Source: Deltaproteobacteria bacterium | GTDB taxonomy: Bacteria; Desulfobacterota; Binatia; Binatales; Binataceae | Direction: 5' to 3' | NCBI GenBank assembly: GCA_021786815.1 | Contig: JAJYMR010000309.1 | Span: forward strand, 1 to 8,450 | DNA: 8,450 nt | Shown here: positions 1 through 4,989 of the stretch, piece by piece | Numbering within the stretch: the stretch's first letter is position 1 | Layout: every line of letters starts with the position of its first letter | The notes under the pieces: model-generated | The model's input: only the letters and a program-made list of their open reading frames with translations | Database searches by the model: none | What the model was told of the DNA's origin: nothing | Program-made: the position numbers and the translations under genes

Positions 1-445
1 GCCGAATCGTGTCGAAGCCGCGATACGAGCCGACCCGCCCGATCGTAAGATGCCCCGTAAAGGCTCGCTTCTCCGCCTCGAAACCGCATCGCACCGCCGC
101 CTCTTCAACGCGGCGCGCCAGTTGCCCAAGCCCCTCGCCTTCGAGTCCGACCCAGATGACGCGCGGGCGCTCGAGACTCGGAAAGCCGCCCACGCCGCGC
201 ACGCTCAACTCGAATGGCGCGGTCTCGGCGGCGATCCGCTCGAGCATCGGCTTTAGCGGTTCGAGCTTCCCGGCCGGCACCGCCGGGCCGAGGAACTTGA
301 GCGTCAGATGAAGGTTGCCGCGCCGAACCCATCGGATACCGCCGTCGTTGCGCCCGGCCCTGAGTTCATCGACCAGCGCCGCGACCGCATTCTCGACCGC
401 GTCGTCAACGCTGACCGCGACGAACGCGCGGACCGTTTCGGGCAT
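1..445 (-). CDS. thpR: RNA 2',3'-cyclic phosphodiesterase (2'-5' RNA ligase, ThpR family), C-terminus outside window
   Basis: Seen: 148 codons run from the ATG at 445-443 off the left edge. Two histidine motifs of the 2H phosphoesterase superfamily are present: HLTLKFLG (H46, T48) and HLTIGR (H132, T134). The flanking blocks are also typical of ThpR, such as RWVRRGNLHLTLKFLG (residues 38-53) and RVIWVGL (95-101). Family knowledge: ThpR opens 2',3'-cyclic phosphates at RNA ends to 2'-phosphates and can reversibly make 2'-5' RNA linkages in vitro. It is a cytosolic protein, usually about 175-190 residues, so roughly 30-40 residues should be missing here. The start was chosen because the conserved MPETVRAFVAV-type N-terminus begins there. 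There is no clear Shine-Dalgarno site. It lies 37 nt downstream of the isomerase stop on the same strand, so co-transcription is likely (inference). The cellular role of ThpR is poorly defined. Confidence 0.9.
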   Translation of the reverse strand, partial: MPETVRAFVAVSVDDAVENAVAALVDELRAGRNDGGIRWVRRGNLHLTLKFLGPAVPAGKLEPLKPMLERIAAETAPFELSVRGVGGFPSLERPRVIWVGLEGEGLGQLARRVEEAAVRCGFEAEKRAFTGHLTIGRVGSYRGFDTIR

Positions 446-482
446 CTGGTTCGGATGGTCCAGCGCCAAGGCGCGCGCCGCC

Positions 483-1082
483 TCACTTCGAGAGTTCCCA
501 CTCGACCAGTGGCAGGCGATCGTTGCCGAAGAACATCGCGCCGTCCACGAAGATGGTCGGCGAGCCGAAGCCGCCGCGCTCGATCAGATCCTCGGTGTTG
601 GCGCGAAGCCTGGCCTTGTATTCGGGTGAGTTGATCTTTTCGAAGAACTCGCCTTCGTCAAGACCGACCGCGCGCACGATATCGCGCATCACCTCGTCGC
701 GGCTGATGTCGCGGTCCTCGCCCCAGTAGCTCTCGAACACGCGCCGCGAATAGGGCGAGATTTTTCCGTGCTCGAGCGCGACGAACGCACCGCGCATCGC
801 CTTGACCGAGTTGACCGGGAAAACGGTCGGGTTTCCGATCTTTATGCCATAGAACGCGGCCCAGTCCTGCAGATCCTTTGCGTAATAGCGGGCCTTGGGT
901 TTGACCGGGTTGGTTCGCGATTCATAGACGGAGGGGTTGACCGCGTTGAACACGCCGCCGACCAGGATCGGCTTCCAGACAAGCTCCGCGCGATGGCGTC
1001 GCGCGACGTCTTTGATTTTCGTAAAGGCGAGATAGGTCCAGGGACTCGAGCAATCGTAGAAGAACTCAAGCTTCTTGCCCAC
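483..1082 (-). CDS. 2-hydroxychromene-2-carboxylate isomerase-like DsbA-fold protein
   Basis: The start is the GTG at 1082-1080, giving 199 residues, the usual length for the family. GGAGG at 1093-1089 sits 6 nt upstream, while the longer frame to the ATG at 1121 adds 13 residues of unconserved Arg/Pro-rich sequence. Seen: LEFFYDCSSPWTYLAF near the N-terminus matches the family's SP-(Y/F/W)-x-Y-L block; S13 aligns with the glutathione-facing serine of NahD (Ser11). A cis-proline loop (FGSPTIFVDG) and a FFGNDRL block lie near the C-terminus, which ends ELSK. Known: HCCA isomerases are glutathione-dependent, kappa-GST-like enzymes of naphthalene and other aromatic catabolism, but many members are broad DsbA-family proteins of unknown substrate. 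C11, two residues before S13, does not form a CxxC pair, so a dithiol oxidoreductase role is unlikely. No other aromatic-degradation genes are nearby, so the substrate is open. Confidence 0.88.
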   Translation of the reverse strand: MGKKLEFFYDCSSPWTYLAFTKIKDVARRHRAELVWKPILVGGVFNAVNPSVYESRTNPVKPKARYYAKDLQDWAAFYGIKIGNPTVFPVNSVKAMRGAFVALEHGKISPYSRRVFESYWGEDRDISRDEVMRDIVRAVGLDEGEFFEKINSPEYKARLRANTEDLIERGGFGSPTIFVDGAMFFGNDRLPLVEWELSK

Positions 1083-1088
1083 GGCGAT

Positions 1089-1093
1089 CCTCC
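1089..1093 (-). promoter_or_regulatory. Ribosome binding site that fixes the isomerase start
   Basis: GGAGG on the minus strand, 6 nt before the GTG at 1082-1080. It is the strongest Shine-Dalgarno match in this part of the window. It lies inside the longer open frame that begins at 1121, which argues for the GTG start over the upstream ATG. Confidence 0.75.
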
Positions 1094-1199
1094 AGGCGAG
1101 CGGCGGTGGCGCCCGGCGCACTCAGCATGGCTCCGATTTCGCGCCCCGCGACCGGATCGAATATCACGCCAGCCGCCCGCCCGACCAGCGACACTTTAC

Positions 1200-1235
1200 G
1201 GCCCGCGGACGGTTCGCCGGAGCACGGGCCTTTTT
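1200..1235 (+). terminator. Terminator-like hairpin with T-tract, upstream of DUF5131
   Basis: GGCCCG (1200-1205) pairs perfectly with CGGGCC (1225-1230) and is followed at once by TTTTT (1231-1235). Inside, CGG (1206-1208) can pair with CCG (1217-1219). This fits a rho-independent terminator read on the plus strand, but no plus-strand gene ends here. It lies 78 nt before the DUF5131 start, so it could be a leader attenuator, the end of a small RNA, or chance in GC-rich DNA. Confidence 0.45.
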
Positions 1236-1313
1236 CAGGCGCGAAACCCGTGTGCCGTATGCACCCGCCTTGACCCGGCACGCGAGTTCAACCCATTCTC
1301 ATTATGATCCCAC

Positions 1314-2042
1314 GTGAGCGAGAGCAGCCCAATCGAATGGACCGATTCCACCTGGAACCCGGTCCGCGGATGCGTGAAAATCAGCCCCGGCTGCAAGCAT
1401 TGTTACGCCGAGAGATTCGCGGAACGCTTTCGCGGCGTTGCGGGCCATCCCTTCGAACAGGGCTTCGATCTCCGCCTGATTCCTGAAAAACTCGACGCGC
1501 CGATTCGCTGGCGCAAGCCGCGCCGTATCTTCGTCAACTCGATGAGCGACCTGTTCCACGAGGATGTTCCGGTTGAGTATGTCGCGAAAGTCGGAGCCGT
1601 GATGCGGCGCGCGGACTGGCACACCTACCAGGTGCTCACCAAGCGGCACGAACGGATGCACGCGCTGCTGTCAGGTGAGCTCTACTGGATGGCGCGACTC
1701 GCGCACGTATGGTTCGGCGTGAGTGTCGAAGACCGCGAGCACGGGCTGCCGCGTATCGACGCGCTCAGGCGCACGCCGGCGTCGGTCCGGTTCCTTTCCG
1801 TCGAGCCGCTGCTTGAAGATCTGGGCGCGCTCGATCTCAGCGGAATCGACTGGGTTATCGTCGGCGGCGAAAGCGGTCCCGGCGCAAGGCGGATGGAAGA
1901 GCGATGGGTGCTCGCGATTCTGTCTCAATGCCGGGCACAGGGAGTGCCGTTCTTCTTCAAGCAGTGGGGCGGAATTTCCAAGGGCAGGAACGGCCGAATC
2001 CTGAACGGACGAACGTATGACGAGTTGCCGGCGGCCCGATGA
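1314..2042 (+). CDS. DUF5131 / phage Gp37-Gp68 family three-cysteine protein
   Basis: 242 residues. Seen: the N-terminal signature IEWTDSTWNPVRGC (7-20) followed by SPGCKHCYAE (24-33), giving a C20-x6-C27-x2-C30 cluster. Further family blocks are FVNSMSDLFHEDVP, VLTKR, WFGVSVE, RFLSVEPLLEDLG, WVIVGGESGPGARRM and the C-terminal VPFFFKQWGG. Family knowledge: PF07505 proteins occur in phages and bacterial chromosomes. Their three cysteines recall the radical-SAM iron-sulfur motif, and some are neighbours of a 'three-Cys-motif partner' protein (TcmP). The biochemical activity is not established as far as I know. Start: GTG at 1314 is forced, because an in-frame TGA at 1305-1307 lies just upstream and the conserved block begins at residue 7. 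There is no Shine-Dalgarno site. No partner gene is visible. The gene ends 5 nt from the stop of the convergent DUF3108 gene. Confidence 0.92.
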   Translation: MSESSPIEWTDSTWNPVRGCVKISPGCKHCYAERFAERFRGVAGHPFEQGFDLRLIPEKLDAPIRWRKPRRIFVNSMSDLFHEDVPVEYVAKVGAVMRRADWHTYQVLTKRHERMHALLSGELYWMARLAHVWFGVSVEDREHGLPRIDALRRTPASVRFLSVEPLLEDLGALDLSGIDWVIVGGESGPGARRMEERWVLAILSQCRAQGVPFFFKQWGGISKGRNGRILNGRTYDELPAAR

Positions 2043-2047
2043 GGCAA

Positions 2048-2953
2048 TTAGCGGAGGTTCTGTGCCGCTGACTTCCGGCTCACCTGGCCGCGCACCTCGA
2101 CCAGATCGGCGCGGATGTAGCCGACAAATGCCGCGGCTTGGATGCGAAGCGGGAGATGGCGCTGGTCGGCGGAGATCCATATCGTTGCGTCGCGCGCCTT
2201 TGAGGCAAGCTTCTCGTCGCTCATGTAAGGAACCGTCGGCACGACTCTGAGCGCCTCGAACGTGCCCATCGGGGTCCTGATCCGCTCGCGATCCTTTACG
2301 TGGAAATCGAATACGAAGCGCTTGCCGCCGGTGAACACGTCGAAGCTGAGCGACTGGCCCGGCGTAAGCGGTTGCGACAGCGCCATCACGGCGCCCGACA
2401 GCGGACCGAACGGGTTCGACGACAGGTACTCGGTTGAATGTGCGCCCCTGTGGTCGGACTTGGTCGCTTTGACGAGCTTGTCGGTGTGGTCGAAACTGAC
2501 CCTGTATTCGTAAAACCGCCGGTTTTCCTGCTGGCGGATGTAAATCCGCTCGGGCGCGAACGATTCGGCCGCAAAATCCTCGCGCATGTAATCGCGCATC
2601 CGGTAGAGCAGATCGACGAACTTGTTGGTCTGGAGCCACGCCTGCGCGGTCCAGAGCTTCGGGTCCTTGCGGTTCGGAGCGAGCCTGATACGGGCGGTTG
2701 CGGCCGGAATCCCAATCCATGACGCGACGTAAACCAGTTCCTCACCGGGGCGAAACGGATTCGGTCCGGGCTTGTAGGCCGGAGGGTCGATGCCCGCGGG
2801 AAGCGACAGGGGTTTGGCTTTTTCCTGGCGCGCGCCCGCGTGAACGTGCGCCGCGTGCGCAGCCGGCCCGGCGAGGCCCGGAGCGACGGGAAGGACGGCG
2901 AGGTCCCAGGCAACGAATAGCGCGACGAGCGCGATATTAGTCAGTCGCGTCAT
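2048..2953 (-). CDS. Secreted DUF3108 domain protein
   Basis: 301 residues from the ATG at 2953-2951. Seen: a signal peptide-like N-terminus (R3, hydrophobic stretch about 6-30) with AHA-type small residues near 32-35 suitable for signal peptidase I, then a Pro/Lys-rich linker. The DUF3108 (PF11306) domain spans about 65-290. Its hallmarks are NPFRPGEELVY (65-75), the WIGIPAATARI strand, the DFAAESFAPERIYI block (126-139), GTFEALRVVPT (230-240) and DATIWISADQRHLPLRI (255-271), followed by FVGYIRADL (277-284). Family knowledge: DUF3108 proteins are predicted periplasmic, mostly beta proteins of unknown function. The fold repeats a 'GE.L.Y / wis.D..r.Pl.i / G..ra.L' pattern. It is divergent from the first HEAT gene with 133 nt between starts. 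No strong Shine-Dalgarno site precedes the ATG. The family call is secure; the function is unknown. Confidence 0.9.
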   Translation of the reverse strand: MTRLTNIALVALFVAWDLAVLPVAPGLAGPAAHAAHVHAGARQEKAKPLSLPAGIDPPAYKPGPNPFRPGEELVYVASWIGIPAATARIRLAPNRKDPKLWTAQAWLQTNKFVDLLYRMRDYMREDFAAESFAPERIYIRQQENRRFYEYRVSFDHTDKLVKATKSDHRGAHSTEYLSSNPFGPLSGAVMALSQPLTPGQSLSFDVFTGGKRFVFDFHVKDRERIRTPMGTFEALRVVPTVPYMSDEKLASKARDATIWISADQRHLPLRIQAAAFVGYIRADLVEVRGQVSRKSAAQNLR

Positions 2954-3086
2954 GTTACGCTTGCATTAGTTAAGAGGTTGCAGTAAACACGTTTCGACTG
3001 ATGGGGGATACGGCCGTTCGGGCCGATTTGCGTACGGTTCTGAGCGCTAACTGAAATAATTTTGACCGATTTCGGAGGTCAGCGAA
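2954..3086. other. Divergent spacer, DUF3108 / first HEAT gene
   Basis: 133 nt holding the control regions of both genes. Seen: a short perfect inverted repeat, CGGCC (3011-3015) and GGCCG (3021-3025) with a 5-nt loop; an A/T-rich AATAAT (3055-3060) that could be a -10 for the HEAT gene; and that gene's Shine-Dalgarno site. A TTGCGT (3028-3033) lies 21 nt before AATAAT, too far for a normal spacer, so no complete promoter is claimed. Confidence 0.4.
3074..3079 (+). promoter_or_regulatory. Shine-Dalgarno site of the first HEAT gene
   Basis: GGAGGT, 7 nt before the ATG at 3087. The surrounding TTTCGGAGGT context is repeated exactly at 4111-4120 before the second HEAT gene, showing that the leader was part of the duplication. 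Confidence 0.85.
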
Positions 3087-3884
3087 ATGCCCTCTAAGCG
3101 TGCATTGCTGGCAGCCGTCCTGCTGCTTGGGGTGGCGGCGGTTCCGCGTCTGGCTTTCGCGCAGTACGGCGGCAACGGCACCGGAAGCGCGTTGTCAAAC
3201 AGCGGGATGATGCATCAAGGGTTTGTCCAGCCCGGTATCGACGACCTCGAGGGCCGAATGTCCCGCGAGACTCCTTTCCGCGTACTCAAGGACGTCGAGA
3301 CCGGCATGAAGGACGCTGACCCCAACGTCAGAGTCACGGAACTGAAGAAGCTGCGCGACCTCCAGGACCCCAAAGTCAACAAGATCCTGATCCGCGCGTT
3401 GTCGGATCCCGATATCCGCGTGCGGATGAAGGCGATCGACATCCTTGGCGCGCGTGGGGCGAACGAGGCGGTTGGTCCGCTGTCGCAGATGCTGTTTCTT
3501 CGCACTACCGAGCCAGTCGTGAAGCTTCACGTGGTCGCCGCGCTCGGGCGAATCGGCGATGCGGCGGGCGCGCTGCCGGTGATGCAATATCTGCGGGAGG
3601 AGCGCACTTCGGGCGACAATCCACAGGATTGCGGAACCGCGGTTTTTGCGCTTGGCGAGATCGGGAGCGACAGCGCCACGCCGCTTCTGACCAAGGTGAT
3701 CGCGAGCGACCAGAGCCCGATGGTGCGCAGGCTCGCCAGGGAAGCCCTGGAAAAGATCGACGGCGAACTTCCAAGCGCGCATGCGGCGCGTCTCGCCCAG
3801 GGGGACAAGAAGGTCGTCCCCACCGACCAAAAACTCGCCAAACTCCGCGCGTTCGATCAGAAAGTCCAGGCGATGGAACGCTAG
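3087..3884 (+). CDS. Secreted HEAT-repeat protein, copy 1
   Basis: 265 residues. Seen: a clear Sec signal peptide, with basic K4/R5, hydrophobic 6-20 and AFA at 23-25, so cleavage is likely before Q26. A Gly/Ser/Asn-rich linker (27-50) follows, then about five HEAT-like helical pairs: roughly 69-103, 104-138, 139-172, 173-206 and 207-228. Typical signatures are DPDIRVRMKAIDILG, VKLHVVAALGRIGD, CGTAVFALGEIG and MVRRLAREALEKID. The tail (232-265) is charged. One cysteine (C182) remains after processing. Family knowledge: HEAT/PBS-lyase-like repeats bind proteins. No catalytic domain is visible, so a periplasmic scaffold or binding role is an inference. The second copy lies 241 nt downstream, about 76% identical over residues 75-265. 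A strong Shine-Dalgarno site precedes it and an intrinsic terminator follows. Confidence 0.88.
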   Translation: MPSKRALLAAVLLLGVAAVPRLAFAQYGGNGTGSALSNSGMMHQGFVQPGIDDLEGRMSRETPFRVLKDVETGMKDADPNVRVTELKKLRDLQDPKVNKILIRALSDPDIRVRMKAIDILGARGANEAVGPLSQMLFLRTTEPVVKLHVVAALGRIGDAAGALPVMQYLREERTSGDNPQDCGTAVFALGEIGSDSATPLLTKVIASDQSPMVRRLAREALEKIDGELPSAHAARLAQGDKKVVPTDQKLAKLRAFDQKVQAMER

Positions 3885-3912
3885 GCGCTCGGGATTTTGT
3901 CCGGTTCAACGG

Positions 3913-3954
3913 GCGGCCGAGGGTCGATTGCACCTGCGGCCGCTTTTGTTTTTT
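3913..3954 (+). terminator. Intrinsic terminator after HEAT copy 1
   Basis: GCGGCCG (3913-3919) pairs with CGGCCGC (3937-3943), and GGT (3922-3924) with ACC (3932-3934) inside the loop. A T-rich tract follows at 3944-3954. It begins 29 nt after the stop codon. The same stem sequence recurs after copy 2. Confidence 0.85.
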
Positions 3955-4095
3955 GGCTTCGCCGGATTGCTTCTTCGCTTTCGTTTCGGATCCATCGCGA
4001 CGAAAATGCCGAAGAAACCAAACACGCACGCGCCGCTCAGTGCCCTTCGCACGCGAAGCTGCCCGCCTCGCTTGCAATCCCGCGCCCAGATTGAA
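3955..4095. other. Spacer between HEAT units with two inverted repeats
   Basis: No gene is evident. Two dyads are visible. (a) TTCTTCG (3971-3977) with CGAAGAA (4010-4016), continued inside by TTTCGT (3979-3984) with ACGAAA (4000-4005), making 13 bp around a 15-nt loop with a small asymmetric interior bulge. (b) CTTCGC (4045-4050) with GCGAAG (4053-4058), separated by 2 nt, which looks like a compact operator-type palindrome 13 nt upstream of the candidate -35. Function is unknown; neither dyad is followed by a T-tract. Confidence 0.4.
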
Positions 4096-4101
4096 GATAA
4101 T
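4072..4101 (+). promoter_or_regulatory. Candidate sigma70-type promoter of HEAT copy 2
   Basis: TTGCAA (4072-4077), an 18-nt spacer, then GATAAT (4096-4101, 5 of 6 matches to the -10 consensus). Transcription would start near 4108, just before the Shine-Dalgarno site at 4115. An independent promoter makes sense because a terminator separates the two HEAT genes. The matching A/T-rich box before copy 1 is at 3055-3060. Confidence 0.4.
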
Positions 4102-4114
4102 TTCGAGTAGTTTC

Positions 4115-4120
4115 GGAGGT
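4115..4120 (+). promoter_or_regulatory. Shine-Dalgarno site of HEAT copy 2
   Basis: GGAGGT, 5 nt before the ATG at 4126. It lies in the same TTTCGGAGGT context as copy 1. Confidence 0.85.
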
Positions 4121-4125
4121 TTGCG

Positions 4126-4902
4126 ATGTCGTCGAAGCGTGTGTTGCTTGCGGCCGCCATACTCCTCAGTGTGGCCGCGGTTCCGCATCTGGCGTTCGCC
4201 CAGATGATGGGCGGCGGTATGGCAGGCCAGCCAATGGGTGGGGTTATGCCCGGTATCACTGATTTACAGGCACCGCAGGAACACACCACCCCCAAGCGTA
4301 CGCTCGAGGACGCCCAGACCGATCTGGGTGACGCCGATCCCACCGTTAGAATCAAGGGGCTCGACAAGCTGGGCAATCTGCGAGACCCGAAAGTCAACAA
4401 GCTGCTGATTCGTTCGCTGGCCGACCACGATATCCGCGTCCGAATAAAGGCGGTCGATCTTCTTGGTGAGCGCGGGGCGAACGAGGCGGTTGATCCGCTG
4501 TCGCAGATGCTGTTTCTTCGCACTACCGAGCCGATCGTGAAGCTTCACGTGGTCGCCGCGCTGGGCCGGATCGGCGATGCGGCGGGCGCGCTTCCGGTGA
4601 TGCAGTACCTGCAGGAGGAACTCGCTTCGGGCGGTAATCCGCAGGACTGTGGAACCGCGGTTTTCGCGCTTGGCGAGATGGGGAACCAGAGCGCCACGCC
4701 GCTTCTTACCAAGGTGATCGCAACCGACAAGAGTCCGATGGTGCGGCAGTTGGCCAGACGGGCACTCGAGAAGATCGACGGCGAGCTTCCAAGTGTCCAT
4801 TCGATGCGCGTTGCGCGCGAGAAAAACAAGCTCGTTCCGACCGACGAGAAGCTCTCCAAGCTTCGCGCGCTCGATCAGAAGATCCAGCAGGCGGACCGCT
4901 AG
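4126..4902 (+). CDS. Secreted HEAT-repeat protein, copy 2
   Basis: 258 residues, a tandem paralogue of the gene at 3087-3884. Seen: a signal peptide nearly identical in pattern (K4/R5, hydrophobic 6-20, AFA 23-25, Q26), then a short Gly/Met-rich linker (27-42: MMGGGMAGQPMGG) in place of the Ser/Asn/Gly linker of copy 1. HEAT-like helical pairs cover about 62-96, 97-131, 132-165, 166-199 and 200-221, and a charged tail ends QQADR. The single cysteine (C175) is conserved in the NPQDCGTAVFALGE block. Identity to copy 1 is about 76% over residues 68-258 but low in the linker (residues 27-67). Function is unknown. By analogy to HEAT folds it is probably an exported protein-binding module (inference). 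It has its own candidate promoter, Shine-Dalgarno site and terminator, so it is an independent transcription unit. Confidence 0.88.
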   Translation: MSSKRVLLAAAILLSVAAVPHLAFAQMMGGGMAGQPMGGVMPGITDLQAPQEHTTPKRTLEDAQTDLGDADPTVRIKGLDKLGNLRDPKVNKLLIRSLADHDIRVRIKAVDLLGERGANEAVDPLSQMLFLRTTEPIVKLHVVAALGRIGDAAGALPVMQYLQEELASGGNPQDCGTAVFALGEMGNQSATPLLTKVIATDKSPMVRQLARRALEKIDGELPSVHSMRVAREKNKLVPTDEKLSKLRALDQKIQQADR

Positions 4903-4931
4903 CTCGTCAGTATTCTATCCGGGTTTAACGG

Positions 4932-4971
4932 GCGGCCGCGGGTCATTCGACCTCCGGCCGCTCTTGTTTTT
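4932..4971 (+). terminator. Intrinsic terminator after HEAT copy 2
   Basis: GCGGCCG (4932-4938) pairs with CGGCCGC (4955-4961); inside, GGTC (4941-4944) pairs with GACC (4949-4952) around ATTC. A T-rich tract follows at 4962-4971. The stem and the preceding AACGGGCGGCCG match the terminator of copy 1. On the minus strand the hairpin lacks a T-run, so it probably does not serve the convergent amidohydrolase gene. Confidence 0.85.
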
Positions 4972-4989
4972 GCGAGGGTTCGCTTGCGC

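Larger units (their letters stand above)
1083..1313. other. Divergent intergenic spacer, isomerase / DUF5131
   Basis: These 231 nt separate two divergent genes. Seen: the isomerase Shine-Dalgarno (1089-1093), a plus-strand terminator-like hairpin (1200-1235) and a -10-like TATGAT (1303-1308) just before the DUF5131 GTG. A minus-strand open frame (stop 1066-1068, possible GTG start 1194-1192 or ATG 1281) crosses the left part and is discussed under findings. I could not identify a convincing -35/-10 pair for either direction. Confidence 0.5.
3056..4971 (+). repeat. Tandem duplication of a whole HEAT-gene transcription unit
   Basis: Unit 1 spans about 3056-3954 and unit 2 about 4097-4971. Similarity starts at an ATAATTT motif about 30 nt before each ATG, continues through the Shine-Dalgarno site and the gene, and ends with the terminator T-tract. 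The linker and spacer regions have diverged. The best-preserved part is 3456-3593 against 4474-4611: 138 nt with nine mismatches. Confidence 0.85.

Noticed and set aside
1083..1121. Longer isomerase start at ATG 1121
   Set aside because: The added residues are unconserved, and the GGAGG Shine-Dalgarno site would be buried inside the coding region; the GTG at 1082 fits the family length.
1671..2720. 349-codon open frame on the minus strand
   Set aside because: It lies antisense to the end of DUF5131 and out of frame with DUF3108, both clearly recognised. Its Arg/Pro-rich composition is typical of a shadow frame in GC-rich DNA.
3505..4188. 227-codon minus-strand frame across HEAT copy 1 and the spacer
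   Set aside because: It passes through two well-supported plus-strand features, including a terminator, and has shadow-type composition.
3056..4971. CRISPR array or transposon as the source of the repeated sequence
   Set aside because: The repeat is two whole genes with signal peptides and terminators. There are no short regular repeats with spacers, no transposase and no terminal inverted repeats.
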